Assembly (NCBI RefSeq): GCF_009720725.1
Contig: NZ_WNKT01000006.1
Span: 62,001 to 126,000, forward strand
Reading direction: 5' to 3'
Origin: Allochromatium palmeri
Lineage (GTDB): Bacteria; Pseudomonadota; Gammaproteobacteria; Chromatiales; Chromatiaceae
DNA length: 64,000 nt
Positions 29,922-41,571 of the stretch are shown here, piece after piece (positions within the stretch are counted from its first letter, which is position 1; each line of letters starts with the position of its first letter). The position numbers were made by a program, and so were the translations under genes. The notes under the pieces are model-generated. The model saw only the letters and a list, made by a program, of their open reading frames with translations, was not told the DNA's origin and did not search any database.

Positions 29922-30209
29922 TTGGTTTTGGGCGAACGCCCAGCGCCCTATTTTTTGTGGCGGCCCTGCCTGCCGGATGCCAAGGACGATATGGTTCTGG
30001 AGCTGGCTGTGGCCGCGCAAGTGCCGCGTATCCTGAGCTTCGATGGCGTATCCGTCGATCAGTTCGTCATGAGTGCGGTCACTGAAAAGATTTCTGCGCT
30101 GACAGCCGAAACCTATCTCCGTACTCATGCCGCTCGCGCCGATCCTGAAGCGTTTCGGGCCATTCTGGATAAGGTACCGCCGCGCGCGCCGGTTGTCGGC
30201 GATGAATAA
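29922..30209 (+). pseudogene. In-frame fusion remnant of a PIN toxin and a HicB-like antitoxin
   Basis: A short open frame of up to 95 codons. The first third (YFLWRPCLPDAKDDMVLELA) matches the C-terminal part of PIN-domain toxins as remembered. From about residue 38 (DGVSVDQFVMSAVTEKISAL, then DPEAFRAILDKVPPRAP) it matches the C-terminal part of HicB-like ribbon-helix-helix antitoxins. The N-terminal halves of both are missing, so a deletion probably joined two neighbouring genes. A TTG at 29928 has AAAGGAG 6 nt upstream, so a peptide may still be made. It lies between cobQ and the GGDEF gene. Confidence 0.55.
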
Positions 30210-30214
30210 AGCTT

Positions 30215-32536
30215 ATGATGGCAAAGATCCTGTCCCTGTTGCTGCTGCTCATGATCGGCGCTCCGGCCCTGGCGGGCGAGGCGGTGCGGATTCAGCTCAA
30301 GTGGTACCACCAATTCCAGTTCGCCGGTTACTACGCGGCGCTGGAAAAGGGCTTCTTTGCCGAGGAAGGACTCGATGTCGAGCTGCTGGAGCGCGACCCG
30401 TCCAAGAACAACATCCTGCAAGTCTATGAGGGCGAGGCCGAGTACGGCGTCGCCGACTCGGTCCTCCTGCTCTATCAAACCTCGGGACTGGGACTGCGCA
30501 TCGTCGCGCCCATCTTTCAGCAGTCGCCCAGTGTCCTCATGACACTGGCCTCGTCCGGCATCGAAACGCCCCAGGATCTGGTCGGGCGACGCATCCGTCT
30601 CTACGATAACGAGACCGATGGCTTTCCGCTGCTGGCCTTCCTCGCCGAGCAGGGCGTGCTCGAGCGCGGCTTCACCCGCCAGGCCTTCAACCCGGACTTC
30701 GAGTTACTGATTCGCGGCGACAGCGATGCCATGCATGGCTATGCCGGCAACGAGCCCTATCGCCTGCGCGAACTCGGGCACGAGGTGCGACTCTTCCACC
30801 CGGCCCATTACGGCATCGATCTCTATGGCGACATGCTCTTCACCACCGAGCGCGAAGCCGAGCAACACCCAGAACGCATCGCCGCCATGCGCCGGGCGGT
30901 ACTCAAGGGCTGGGAATACGCCCTTGATCACAAGGAAGAGATCGCCCGGCTGATCCTGGAGCAATACAGTCGGCGCAAGAGTTTCGCGGCGCTGATGTAC
31001 GAGGCCCAGGCCACCGAACAGGCCGTGGCCCGCTTCAGCGTCCCGCTGGGCACGCTCGACCCCGGACGTCTGCGTTACATCCAGGCGCTCTATCAGCGTC
31101 ATGGCCTCCTGGACAAGCAGTTGACGATCGAGACCCGAAGCTTCTTCCTCGACGAGGAGCAGGCCGGCATCCCGCTGACCGAGGACGAGCAGGCCTTCCT
31201 GCGGGCACATCCGGTCATCCGGGTCGGCATCGATCCTGACTGGTATCCGCTGGAGTTCGTCGATGAAAACGGCCGCTTCGGCGGCATCTCGGCCGATTAT
31301 CTGGCGCTACTGGAAGCGCGGCTGGGGATCCGGTTCGAGCCGGTCACCGACCAGTCCTGGTCGCGCGCCATGGAACTGGTACGCACGCGTGAACTGGATA
31401 TGCTCTCCATGGCGGCTCAAACGCCTGAGCGCTCAGCCTATGCGCTGTTCACCGAGCCCTATATCCACTCGCCTATGGTCATCGTCACGAACGATCAGGT
31501 GGACTATATCGGCGATCCGGCGCGACTGCTCGGACACGAGGTCGCCGTCGTCCAGGGTTATGCCCCGCAGGAATGGCTGAAGACGCATCAACCCAGGCTT
31601 CGATTGCGCCCGGTCGACAGCACGCGGCAGGGTCTGGAGCAGGTCGCCACCGGCGAGATCTTCGCCCTCGTCGACAATCTGGCGGCGGTGAGTTTTCTGA
31701 TCAAGCAACAGGGGTTTTCAAACCTCAAGATCTCCGGCCAGCTCCCGCTCGCCTTCGATCTGGCCATGGCCGCGCGCAGTGATTGGCCGTTGCTGCGCTC
31801 GATCCTGCAGAAGGGGCTGGACGCCATCAGTCAGGACGAGAAGCACGCGATCTATGACAAATGGATTCGGCTGCAATACGAAACCCGGCTCGATCTCAAA
31901 CGGATCGCGCCCTATTTCCTGGTCCTGCTCGGCATCCTCCTGGTCGTCACCTTCGACGCGCTACGCTTTCGGCGGCTGCATCTGCGCCTGAAGCTGTCCA
32001 ACCAACAGCTCAAAGCGGCCGAGGAACAGCTCATCAACCAGAACCGCGAGCTGAAGCGTCTCTCCATCACCGACACGCTGACCGGCGCCTGCAACCGGCT
32101 CAAGCTCGACGCCGTGCTCGGCGAACTCCAGGCCAGGGCGCAACGCTACGGCGGAGGCGTCTCGATCATTCTGTTCGATCTGGATCACTTCAAACAGGTC
32201 AACGACCGTCATGGTCATCCGGTTGGCGACGAGGTTCTGCGCCGCTTCGCTGATCTGGTGCGCCGGACCATTCGCGAGACCGATGTCTTCGGCCGCTGGG
32301 GCGGGGAGGAATTCATGTTGGCCTGCCCCGAGACCGGCCTCGCGGAGGCCGTCCAGCTCGCCGAGCGGATCAGACAGGCCTTCGCGACGCTGGAGCTGCC
32401 CAGCGGCCGCCAGACCCTGAGCGCGGGTGTCGCCGAATGGCGCACCGGACAGTCGGTCGAGACCTGGATCGACCTCTGCGACCAGCGGCTCTATCAGGCC
32501 AAGTCGCAGGGACGCAATCGGGTCATCGGCGTCTAA
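30215..32536 (+). CDS. Membrane diguanylate cyclase with two periplasmic solute-binding domains
   Basis: A 773-aa sensor predicted to make c-di-GMP in response to periplasmic ligands. After a signal peptide (about 1-20) comes an NMT1/THI5-like domain ([20 protein letters not shown]; about 22-270), then a bacterial family 3 solute-binding domain ([20 protein letters not shown]; about 325-545). A membrane helix follows at about 567-590 ([14 protein letters not shown]), then a coiled linker and a GGDEF domain with [10 protein letters not shown] and an intact [10 protein letters not shown] active site. Its stop codon overlaps that of the convergent chemoreceptor gene. Ligands are unknown. Confidence 0.9.
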   Translation: MMAKILSLLLLLMIGAPALAGEAVRIQLKWYHQFQFAGYYAALEKGFFAEEGLDVELLERDPSKNNILQVYEGEAEYGVADSVLLLYQTSGLGLRIVAPIFQQSPSVLMTLASSGIETPQDLVGRRIRLYDNETDGFPLLAFLAEQGVLERGFTRQAFNPDFELLIRGDSDAMHGYAGNEPYRLRELGHEVRLFHPAHYGIDLYGDMLFTTEREAEQHPERIAAMRRAVLKGWEYALDHKEEIARLILEQYSRRKSFAALMYEAQATEQAVARFSVPLGTLDPGRLRYIQALYQRHGLLDKQLTIETRSFFLDEEQAGIPLTEDEQAFLRAHPVIRVGIDPDWYPLEFVDENGRFGGISADYLALLEARLGIRFEPVTDQSWSRAMELVRTRELDMLSMAAQTPERSAYALFTEPYIHSPMVIVTNDQVDYIGDPARLLGHEVAVVQGYAPQEWLKTHQPRLRLRPVDSTRQGLEQVATGEIFALVDNLAAVSFLIKQQGFSNLKISGQLPLAFDLAMAARSDWPLLRSILQKGLDAISQDEKHAIYDKWIRLQYETRLDLKRIAPYFLVLLGILLVVTFDALRFRRLHLRLKLSNQQLKAAEEQLINQNRELKRLSITDTLTGACNRLKLDAVLGELQARAQRYGGGVSIILFDLDHFKQVNDRHGHPVGDEVLRRFADLVRRTIRETDVFGRWGGEEFMLACPETGLAEAVQLAERIRQAFATLELPSGRQTLSAGVAEWRTGQSVETWIDLCDQRLYQAKSQGRNRVIGV

Positions 32537-35175
32537 CGCGATTCCAGCCGGAACAGGGCTACGGCTCTGGCCAATGACCGCGCCTGTTCCTCCAGGCTCT
32601 CGGCGGCCGCCGCCGCCTCCTCGACCAGGGCCGCGTTCTGCTGCGTGACCTCGTCCATCTGGGTCACGGCGCGCGAGATCTGTTCGATGCCGCTGCTCTG
32701 CTCGCGGCTGGCCACGGCAATTCCAGTCACCAGGGTCGTCACCTGCTGGAAGGAATCGACGATCTCGGTCATGGTCTGACCGGCCTGCTCGGCCAAATTC
32801 ACCCCGCCGTCGACCTGATCGACCGAGCCGACGATCAGCGTCTTGATCTCGCGCGCGGCCTGGGCACTGCGTTGCGCCAGATTGCGCACCTCGGCGGCCA
32901 CCACCGCGAAGCCGCGTCCCTGCTCACCGGCACGCGCCGCCTCAACGGCGGCGTTGAGCGCCAGGATATTGGTCTGGAAGGCGATAGAGTCGATCACGCC
33001 GATGATGTCGGCGATCTGGCGGCTCGAATCCTGAATGCCGCCCATGGTGTCGACCACGCGCCGGACGATCTCGCCACCGCGCGCCGCGACCTGATTGGAA
33101 CTCTGAGCGAGCTGATTGGCTTCCTGGGCGTGATGTGCGTTCTGCTTGACCGTGGCGCTCAACTGCTCCATGGCGCTGGCGGTTTCTTCCAGGGTGCCGG
33201 CCTGGGTCTCGGTGCGGGCCGAGAGATCGCTGTTGCCGGAGGCGATCTCGGCGGCGGCCGTATTGATGGCGTCGGTCGAGTCTTTGATGCCTTCGACGAC
33301 CTCGCGCAGACGCTCGACTGTCAGGTTGGTGTCGTCTTTGAGCTGACCAAAGGTGCCGGCATAGTCCGCTTCGATGCGCCGGCTCAGATCGCCCTGAGCG
33401 ATGGCTCCAAGCACCTGGGCCACATCGGCGAGTCCGGCGGAGAGGATATCGACCAGGCGGTTGAGTCCGTCGGACAGATCATGGAAGAACCCGGTCTTGC
33501 CCTCCAGCGTCAGGCGGCGCGAGAAGTCGCCCTGGACGGCGGCTTCGAGCAAGGACGCCAGTTCGGCCTCAGTCTCGACCTCGCTGGTGCGGTCGGTCCA
33601 CTCGACCACAGTGCCCAGACGTTCGCCTTGGGCGTCGATGACCGGATTGAGGATCAGCCGGAAGGTGCGTCCGCCGATACGGATCTGGGCGAAGTGATTG
33701 TTCTGGAGGGTCGCCAGCATCGACTGCTGACGCTCCGGATGACGGTGGAAGACGTTCAGGTGGCTGCCGAGCAGGCTGTCCACCCGGAACTCGGGCAGGT
33801 CGCGACGCAGGTCGGATTCAGCCAGGCGCAGCATTTGAAGCAGCGCTTCGTTGCTGTAGATGATGATCCCGTCCGGGTCGGAGAGCATCATGTTGGTCGA
33901 GGACTTGTCGAGCGCGCTCTTGATGCGCAGGGCCTCGGCGGCGATCCGGGCATCGGCGCGGGTGCGCTCGTCGAGGTTCGTCTGCATCCGCGCCAGGGCG
34001 CTGAACAGGGCGCCGATCTCGTCGCGTCTCGTGGTGTCGATCCGGCTGTCGTAATGTCCCGCGCCGATGCGCTCGAAGATCTTCGTGGCCTCGCCGAGCG
34101 GTTGGCCGATCAGGCGTCGCGTGAGCCAGAAGAGGATGAGCGCCAGCACCACCACTACGACCACGGCGGCACCGAGCGTCAGATTGCGCAGCAGAACGCT
34201 GTCGCGGCTCAGTTCGTCGTCATAGGAACCACCGCCGATCACCCAATCCCAGGCCGGAAAGTGGGTGTAGGCCACCACCTTCATGCGCGGCGCGGTCTCG
34301 CCCGCCTCGCGGTTGATCCAGGGATAGTGAATCACGCCTTCCTTGCGCTCCAGGATCTCGCGGATGAAGGATCGGCCGTCGGCGTCCTTGGCATCAAGGA
34401 TGTTGGCGCCTTCCTGGGCCGGATGAATCACCAGCCGTCCGAAATCCGGGCCGGGGCGCGCATCCAGCGCATAGAAATAGCCGGTCTCGCCGATCTTGAT
34501 CGCAAGGATCTCGCGCTTGAGATGGTCCAGCCCCTCAGTCATGTCGAGTCCGATGAAGAGCGCGCCGATGACTTCGCGGCGTGCGTTCAGCATGGGGCGG
34601 TAGACGGTCATGTAATCGCGCCCGAAGAGCGTGACACGTCCGATGAATTCCTCGCCGGCGAGCAGACTCGGGAGCGCGGGATGGTCGCTGGCGAGCTGGG
34701 TGTCAAGTGCGCGCTCGCCTTGTTCGGTCCTGAGCGTAGTGGCGACACGCACGAAATCATCATTCGTGCGCGTGAAGAGCGTGGCGACGGCGCTCGTGGC
34801 CGCGGTGAAACGGTCGAAATCCGACGTGTCGAGTGTGAAGCGGCGCTCACTGTCGTTGAGCAACGGGGTGATCGGCTCGTCGACCTGCATCGGTTCCTCA
34901 GGGTTGAGTGTGAAACCCGAACCGAAGCGCGTGGCCAACTGCTCCATCAGACGCTGGGCCTCTTCGCGTAGCGTCGAATCATGGTTGGCGAGCATGGACC
35001 GCACCAGCTTACTCTGCTGTTCGAGCTGAGCAATGACCCTGAGCTCCATGAGTGAGTGGTTGAACTGGGCCACACCGATGGCGAACAGACCCATGAGGAT
35101 CGCAATCGCCGCCACGGAGGCAAGCGTCAGAACGGCGGCGACCGAGCGACCGCTGGCAGGTTTCTGTACAGTCAT
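32533..35175 (-). CDS. Methyl-accepting chemotaxis protein with Cache, HAMP and PAS domains
   Basis: About 880 aa from the ATG at 35173-35175; an upstream start at 35241 is less likely. TM1 ([20 protein letters not shown]) is followed by a large periplasmic Cache-type domain (about 40-340; [33 protein letters not shown]). Next come TM2 ([17 protein letters not shown]), HAMP, a PAS domain ([20 protein letters not shown]), a second HAMP-like region, and the signalling hairpin ([19 protein letters not shown], then [18 protein letters not shown]). No CheR-tethering pentapeptide is at the C-terminus. Far from the che cluster but probably served by it. Confidence 0.92.
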   Translation of the reverse strand: MTVQKPASGRSVAAVLTLASVAAIAILMGLFAIGVAQFNHSLMELRVIAQLEQQSKLVRSMLANHDSTLREEAQRLMEQLATRFGSGFTLNPEEPMQVDEPITPLLNDSERRFTLDTSDFDRFTAATSAVATLFTRTNDDFVRVATTLRTEQGERALDTQLASDHPALPSLLAGEEFIGRVTLFGRDYMTVYRPMLNARREVIGALFIGLDMTEGLDHLKREILAIKIGETGYFYALDARPGPDFGRLVIHPAQEGANILDAKDADGRSFIREILERKEGVIHYPWINREAGETAPRMKVVAYTHFPAWDWVIGGGSYDDELSRDSVLLRNLTLGAAVVVVVVLALILFWLTRRLIGQPLGEATKIFERIGAGHYDSRIDTTRRDEIGALFSALARMQTNLDERTRADARIAAEALRIKSALDKSSTNMMLSDPDGIIIYSNEALLQMLRLAESDLRRDLPEFRVDSLLGSHLNVFHRHPERQQSMLATLQNNHFAQIRIGGRTFRLILNPVIDAQGERLGTVVEWTDRTSEVETEAELASLLEAAVQGDFSRRLTLEGKTGFFHDLSDGLNRLVDILSAGLADVAQVLGAIAQGDLSRRIEADYAGTFGQLKDDTNLTVERLREVVEGIKDSTDAINTAAAEIASGNSDLSARTETQAGTLEETASAMEQLSATVKQNAHHAQEANQLAQSSNQVAARGGEIVRRVVDTMGGIQDSSRQIADIIGVIDSIAFQTNILALNAAVEAARAGEQGRGFAVVAAEVRNLAQRSAQAAREIKTLIVGSVDQVDGGVNLAEQAGQTMTEIVDSFQQVTTLVTGIAVASREQSSGIEQISRAVTQMDEVTQQNAALVEEAAAAAESLEEQARSLARAVALFRLESR

Positions 35176-35515
35176 TCCAGGGAAATCTCTATCCGAACCG
35201 AAGTGTATGAGTCTCGACACAACCTTGGCTTGCCAAGGCACACACCCGGGGCCAGACGAGACGATGCGCGCTGTCGCACAGGAAGGGAGGATGCCGCCAA
35301 GCGGTCTGATTCGAATGCGCGCTTGGGCATCACCTGAAGACGAGCAGGGGTATTTTGGCAGGATTTTGGGGTGTCAGGCCACAATTATCATTGCGACATG
35401 AAGAAAGCTGTGAACTCAAGCACAGTTGATCGGTGAGACAGGGCCTCTGGGGCTTGGTCGAGCGGGCGGACGGCGGACCCGGATGAGCCGGGTTCCGCGC
35501 CCGGATGTCAGCCGC
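35176..35515. other. Intergenic region between the chemoreceptor and clpA
   Basis: 340 bp upstream of the minus-strand chemoreceptor gene and after clpA. It should hold the chemoreceptor promoter. A 6-bp hairpin (ACCCGG / CCGGGT, 35477-35493) lies near the clpA end, without a T-tract. No gene is supported. Confidence 0.4.
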
Positions 35516-37786
35516 TCAGAGCTCGCGCACCTCACCATTGATCTCGAAGGCGACCTGACTGTCCTGGATGAAGACCCGCACCGAGCCGCCGCCCAGCAGA
35601 TCGCCAAATAGCAGCTCATTGGCCAGCGGCTTCTTGATCCGCTGCTGGATGAGGCGTGACATGGGCCGCGCGCCCATCTTGGGGTCATAGCCGGTCTCCG
35701 CCAGCCAGCGCCGCGCATCCTGATCGATGGTCAACGCGACCTTCTTCTCCTCCAGTTGCTGCTCGAGCTCGAAGATGAACTTGTCGACCACGTTGAGGAT
35801 GGTGTCCTCGCCGAGCGGGCCGAACTGGACGGTAGCATCGAGCCGGTTGCGGAACTCGGGCGTGAAGTAGCGCTTGAGTGCTTCCATGCCATCGGTCGCA
35901 TGATCCTGCTCGGTGAAGCCGATCGAGCGGCGCGAGGTCTCCTCGGCGCCGGCATTGGTGGTCATCACCAGCACCACGTTGCGGAAATCGGCCTTGCGTC
36001 CGTTGTTGTCGGTCAGGGTGCCGTGGTCCATGACCTGCAACAGCAGATTGAAGACATCGGGATGCGCCTTTTCGATCTCGTCGAGCAGCAGCACTGAGTG
36101 CGGATGCTTGTTGATCTGCTCGGTGAGCAGCCCGCCCTGATCGAAGCCGACATAGCCGGGCGGGGCGCCGATCAGGCGCGAGACGGTGTGACGCTCCATG
36201 TACTCCGACATGTCGAAACGTAGCAGCTCCATGCCCAGGATGCGCGCGAGCTGGCGCGTGACCTCGGTCTTGCCCACGCCGGTCGGTCCGGTGAACAAAA
36301 ATGAGCCGATGGGCTTTTCCTCATGACCCAGCCCCGAGCGGTTCATACGAATCGCGGCGGTCAGGGCGTCGATGGCCGCGTCCTGACCATAGACCACCAT
36401 CTTGAGATCGCGGTCGAGATTCTTGAGCGACTCGGCATCCGAGGCCGACACCCGCTTGGGCGGGATGCGCGCGATCTTGGCCACGATCGCCTCGACATCG
36501 GCCACATCGATGCGCTTCTTGCGCTTGGACGGGGTCATGAGCTGTACATTGGCGCCGGCCTCGTCGATGACGTCGATCGCCTTGTCGGGCAGATGGCGGT
36601 CGTTGATGTGACGTGCGGCGAGTTCAGCGGCGGCACGCAGCGCCGGTTGAGTGTAGGTGACCTGATGATGCGCCTCGAAGCGCGATTTCAGTCCCTTGAG
36701 GATGTCGATGGTCTCCTCGACCGATGGCTCCTCGACGTCGATCTTCTGGAAGCGACGCGCCAGTGCCCGGTCCTTCTCGAAGATGCCGCGATATTCCTGA
36801 TAGGTGGTCGAGCCGATGCAGCGCAGATCGCCTGAGGCCAGCACCGGCTTGATGAGATTAGAGGCATCCATCACTCCACCTGACGCGGAACCGGCGCCGA
36901 TGATGGTATGGATTTCGTCGATGAAGAGGATGGCGTGCGGCTGGCGCTTGAGCTGGGCGAGCACGGCCTTGAGCCGCTTCTCGAAGTCGCCGCGATACTT
37001 GGTACCGGCTACCAGTCCGCCGAGATCCAGCGAATAGATCACGGCGTTAGCCAGCACCTCGGGCACTTCGTTGTCGACGATTTTCTTCGCCAGGCCTTCA
37101 GCGATGGCGGTCTTGCCGACGCCCGCTTCGCCGACGAACAACGGATTGTTCTTGCGGCGCCGGCACAGGATCTGGATGGTGCGCTCGACTTCGGGCGCGC
37201 GTCCGATCAGCGGATCGATCCGGCCCTGACGCGCCATCTCGTTGAGATTGGTGGTGAAGCTCTCCAGCGGGCTGGCGCCTTCTTTTTCCTCGCCGCGCGC
37301 TTCCTCGGCCTCACCGCCGCCACCATGACCGTCCTCGTCACGATTCTCGCCCGGCACCTTGGAGATGCCGTGCGAGATGTAATTGACCACGTCGAGCCGG
37401 GTCACGTCCTGCTGATTGAGCAGATAGACGGCCTGTGAGTCCTGTTCGCTGAACAGCGCCACCAGCACATTGGCTCCGGTCACTTCCTTCTTGCCCGCTG
37501 ACTGGACATGGAAGACGGCGCGCTGGAGCACGCGCTGGAAGCCGAGTGTCGGCTGGGTGTCGCGATCCTCGTTGGACGGGATCAGCGGCGTGGTCTCCTC
37601 GATGAAGGTCGCGATCTCGCGGCGCAACCGTTCGGCATCGGCACCGCAGGCCCGCAACACCTTGGCGGCGGTCGGGTTGTCGAGCAGCGACAGCAGCATG
37701 TGCTCCACGGTCATGTATTCGTGGTGCTTGGTGCGAGCCTCCTTGAAGGCCCGGTTCAGCGTGAATTCGAGTTCTTTGCTCAGCAT
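35516..37786 (-). CDS. clpA: ClpAP protease ATPase subunit ClpA
   Basis: A AAA+ unfoldase that feeds substrates to ClpP. It is 756 aa (E. coli 758). The N-domain ([19 protein letters not shown]) binds ClpS, the first AAA has Walker [15 protein letters not shown], and the second AAA has [15 protein letters not shown]. The C-terminus includes [16 protein letters not shown] Gly/Glu-rich segment at about residues 150-165 forms the N-domain linker. It follows clpS by 56 nt on the same strand, the standard arrangement. Confidence 0.96.
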   Translation of the reverse strand: MLSKELEFTLNRAFKEARTKHHEYMTVEHMLLSLLDNPTAAKVLRACGADAERLRREIATFIEETTPLIPSNEDRDTQPTLGFQRVLQRAVFHVQSAGKKEVTGANVLVALFSEQDSQAVYLLNQQDVTRLDVVNYISHGISKVPGENRDEDGHGGGGEAEEARGEEKEGASPLESFTTNLNEMARQGRIDPLIGRAPEVERTIQILCRRRKNNPLFVGEAGVGKTAIAEGLAKKIVDNEVPEVLANAVIYSLDLGGLVAGTKYRGDFEKRLKAVLAQLKRQPHAILFIDEIHTIIGAGSASGGVMDASNLIKPVLASGDLRCIGSTTYQEYRGIFEKDRALARRFQKIDVEEPSVEETIDILKGLKSRFEAHHQVTYTQPALRAAAELAARHINDRHLPDKAIDVIDEAGANVQLMTPSKRKKRIDVADVEAIVAKIARIPPKRVSASDAESLKNLDRDLKMVVYGQDAAIDALTAAIRMNRSGLGHEEKPIGSFLFTGPTGVGKTEVTRQLARILGMELLRFDMSEYMERHTVSRLIGAPPGYVGFDQGGLLTEQINKHPHSVLLLDEIEKAHPDVFNLLLQVMDHGTLTDNNGRKADFRNVVLVMTTNAGAEETSRRSIGFTEQDHATDGMEALKRYFTPEFRNRLDATVQFGPLGEDTILNVVDKFIFELEQQLEEKKVALTIDQDARRWLAETGYDPKMGARPMSRLIQQRIKKPLANELLFGDLLGGGSVRVFIQDSQVAFEINGEVREL

Positions 37787-37842
37787 CGGCCTGTCCCAAG
37801 GGTTGGATTCAACGATAAGCGGTATTCAGTCGTGGACGCGGT

Positions 37843-38166
37843 TCAGGCCTCTTCCATGGTGCACATCAGCGGATGCTGGTTGCCACGCGCATAGTCGTTG
37901 ACCTGCGCGACCTTGGTTTCGGCGATGTCCTTGGTGAAGACTCCGCAGACTCCGACGCCCCGTGTATGCACGTGCAGCATGACCTGGGTCGCCTTTTCCC
38001 GATTCATACCAAAAAAGATCTCCAGAACCAACACCACGAACTCCATCGGGGTGTAGTCGTCGTTCAGCAACAGAACCTTATATAGGGGCGGGCGGCGCAA
38101 TTTGGGACGGGCTTCCTGCACGCTCAGGCCGGATTCGCGCTCCTCGCCGGATCTAGGGTTACTCAT
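37843..38166 (-). CDS. clpS: ClpA adaptor ClpS
   Basis: An N-degron adaptor that delivers N-end-rule substrates to ClpAP. About 107 aa from the ATG at 38164-38166 ([11 protein letters not shown]); an extension to 38226 is not family-like. The substrate-binding region shows as [20 protein letters not shown], then [23 protein letters not shown]. It is co-directional with clpA and divergent from cspD. Confidence 0.93.
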   Translation of the reverse strand: MSNPRSGEERESGLSVQEARPKLRRPPLYKVLLLNDDYTPMEFVVLVLEIFFGMNREKATQVMLHVHTRGVGVCGVFTKDIAETKVAQVNDYARGNQHPLMCTMEEA

Positions 38167-38209
38167 GGGTATCAAGGTGTTCGTCGATGATGGGTCAAAC
38201 AATGCACGT

Positions 38210-38237
38210 TTGACCATGGAAATCAAGTCACTATACT
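38210..38237 (+). promoter_or_regulatory. Probable sigma-70 promoter for the cold-shock-domain gene
   Basis: TTGACC (38210-38215) and TATACT (38232-38237) are spaced 16 bp apart on the plus strand. The start point would be near 38244, leaving a leader of about 180 nt before the ATG at 38428. It lies at the 5' edge of clpS, on the opposite strand. Inferred from motifs only. Confidence 0.5.
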
Positions 38238-38427
38238 ACCGAATCAGGGTGCCGTTCGTCGGATTCAAGTCCCGATGTCCGGTCAGGCCCAGGGTGTAAA
38301 GTGCGAGGACCACCCGCCAGGATGCGTCGTCGGCGCTGTGTCCTGTCACTACATAAAAAGCCGTCTTCAAGCGGCAATAACGATCCCGAAATTACCCTGA
38401 AGTGTGGAGTCTAGCGAGGAGTCCGTG

Positions 38428-38634
38428 ATGATTACTGGTGTCGTTAAATGGTTCAACAACGCGAAGGGCTATGGATTCGTGCAACCCGAGGGACGTGAGG
38501 AGGACGTCTTCGTCCATTTCTCATCGATCGACATGGACGGCTACAAGACCCTGCGCGAAGGTCAAAAGGTCGAGTTTGAACTGACTGAGGGGCCGAAGGG
38601 ACTGCATGCGGCCAATGTGCATCGCCTCATGTAA
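38428..38634 (+). CDS. cspD: Cold-shock domain protein, CspD-like
   Basis: A 68-aa single cold-shock domain that binds single-stranded nucleic acid. RNP1 is [10 protein letters not shown] and RNP2 is [10 protein letters not shown]. The ATG at 38428 has GAGGAGT about 8 nt upstream; an in-frame GTG at 38404 would add 8 residues. Location opposite clpS-clpA matches the cspD position in E. coli, where CspD inhibits replication; that role here is inferred. Followed by a terminator at 38645-38676. Confidence 0.9.
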   Translation: MITGVVKWFNNAKGYGFVQPEGREEDVFVHFSSIDMDGYKTLREGQKVEFELTEGPKGLHAANVHRLM

Positions 38635-38644
38635 GGCGCGTATC

Positions 38645-38676
38645 AAGCCCCTCTCCCTCAAAGGAGAGGGGCTTTT
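38645..38676. terminator. Bidirectional terminator between cspD and icd
   Basis: A 12-bp stem (AAGCCCCTCTCC / GGAGAGGGGCTT) with loop CTCAAA and a TTTT tail on the plus strand; the AA pairs on the other side give a short T-run for the minus strand. It sits between the convergent cspD and icd genes. Confidence 0.88.
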
Positions 38677-38688
38677 CTGGAGTCCGGC

Positions 38689-39945
<1,257 letters not shown>

Positions 39946-39984
39946 GGAGTCTTCTCTCTCTGGCCATAGAATCGGCCTATGCTA

Positions 39985-41568
39985 TCACTCAGATCCACCC
40001 TTGCGCATCGCCCCGACCTGCTCCCCGGCGATCTCCAGCCGTCGTCCGGCGATCCAGACCAGCGCGATCACCGGCACCCCGATCAGGGTGGTGAAGACGA
40101 AGAAGCCCGGATAGCCGATGCCGTCGACGATACTGCCCGAATAGCCGCCGAGCACCTTGGGCAGAAGCGTCATCAGCGAGCTGAAGATGGCGTATTGCAC
40201 CGCAGTGAAGGAGACATTGGTCAGGCTCGACAGAAAGGCGACGAAGGCCGCGCTCGCCAGCCCAGCGGCCAGATTGTCCGCGCCGACCGCCACATAGAGC
40301 AGCGTCACATCCGCGCCTGCATGCGCCAGCACCACGAAGATCAGATTGGTCGCCGCCGAGAGGATCGCGCCCAGCATCAGGATGCGCACCACGCCATAGT
40401 AGGTCGCCATCAGCCCACCGAGCACCCCGCCCGCGATGCTGACGAAGACGCCGAAGGTCTTGACCGCCGTGGCGATCTGCGGCTTGCTGAAGCCGATGTC
40501 CTGATAGAAGACATTGGAGATCACGCCCAGCACGATATCCGAGATCCGATACAGCCCAATGAGTGCCAGCAGCAAGAGCGCGGTCTTGAGACCGTAGCGG
40601 GCGAAGAAGTCGAGCACCGGCTCGATCCAGACCGCGCGCGCCATGGCCCGATTGATCGCGCCCAGGCGCACCAGCGCCCAACCGGCGAGCGCCGCCACGC
40701 CCACGGCCAGCGCGAAATGCAGGGTTTCCAGCAGAAACGCACCGAACGCACCGCCGCCGAGCCACTGCTTGAGATCGCCAAACAGCGTCCCGCTCAGAAA
40801 GAAGCCGCCGACGAAGGCGCCGGCCATGAGTGCGAACACCAGCACCAGGCGCAGATAGTCGCGCGTCGCATAGGTGAGCGTTTTGGGCCGATAGGTCTCA
40901 GGCTCGCGGATGATGAGCGTGGTGAGGATCCCAACCAGCATGACCGCCGCCATGATCAGATAGGTCAGGCTCCAGGCGGCGTAACTGTAACTCCCCATCT
41001 CCGAGCCGAACGCCGAGGCCAGCACCAGCGCGCCCGCGCCCGAGGCCACCATGCCGATGCGATAGCCGGCGATATAGGTCGAGGACATCAGCGCCTGGAG
41101 CCGGGGCGGGGCCGACTCGATGCGATAGGCGTCGATCACGATGTCCTGAGTCGCCGAGGAGAACCCGAGCAGCACCGCCGCCAGCGCCAGGCGCGTGAGA
41201 CTGTCGCCGCCGCTGGCCGGATCGACCAGGGCCATGAGCAGGATGGCGCTGATGATCGCCAGTTGCGCGACCAGCAGCCAGGCGCGTCGTCGGCCCAGCC
41301 AGCGTGTCAGCCAGGGCAGGGGCAGGGTGTCGATCAGCGGCGCCCAGACGAACTTGAACGAATAGCCAAGCGCCGCCCAACTGAAGAAGGTCACGGCATT
41401 GCGCTCGATCCCGGCCTCGCGCAGCCACAGCGACAACGAGGAGAAGATCAGAAGCAGCGGCACCCCGGCCGCGAAGCCGAGCAGGAGCATGGCCAGCACG
41501 CGCCGGTCGAGCAATTCGCCGAGCGTCTGGCGCCAGTCGCGTGGCGCCGCCACTGAGATCGGCTCCAT
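39985..41568 (-). CDS. ampG: AmpG family muropeptide permease (MFS)
   Basis: An inner-membrane importer of anhydromuropeptides for murein recycling. It is 527 aa with about 12-14 hydrophobic segments. The AmpG signature region is at the N-terminus (VLAMLLLGFAAGVPLLLIFS, SFKFVWAPLID), followed by TQDIVIDAYRIE. It starts 3 nt after the maeB stop, so the two are likely co-transcribed, although no functional link is obvious. Other MFS transporters of the PAT group (acetyl-CoA) are a distant alternative. Confidence 0.88.
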   Translation of the reverse strand: MEPISVAAPRDWRQTLGELLDRRVLAMLLLGFAAGVPLLLIFSSLSLWLREAGIERNAVTFFSWAALGYSFKFVWAPLIDTLPLPWLTRWLGRRRAWLLVAQLAIISAILLMALVDPASGGDSLTRLALAAVLLGFSSATQDIVIDAYRIESAPPRLQALMSSTYIAGYRIGMVASGAGALVLASAFGSEMGSYSYAAWSLTYLIMAAVMLVGILTTLIIREPETYRPKTLTYATRDYLRLVLVFALMAGAFVGGFFLSGTLFGDLKQWLGGGAFGAFLLETLHFALAVGVAALAGWALVRLGAINRAMARAVWIEPVLDFFARYGLKTALLLLALIGLYRISDIVLGVISNVFYQDIGFSKPQIATAVKTFGVFVSIAGGVLGGLMATYYGVVRILMLGAILSAATNLIFVVLAHAGADVTLLYVAVGADNLAAGLASAAFVAFLSSLTNVSFTAVQYAIFSSLMTLLPKVLGGYSGSIVDGIGYPGFFVFTTLIGVPVIALVWIAGRRLEIAGEQVGAMRKGGSE

Positions 41569-41571
41569 CCG

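Noticed and set aside
32872-34971. Plus-strand open frame of 699 codons opposite the large chemoreceptor
   Set aside because: Antisense shadow of a gene with strong domain evidence; composition is the mirrored-codon type.
39979-41556. Plus-strand open frame of 525 codons opposite ampG
   Set aside because: Very high Arg/Gln/His content with no hydrophobic or catalytic pattern; ampG on the other strand shows regular membrane segments.
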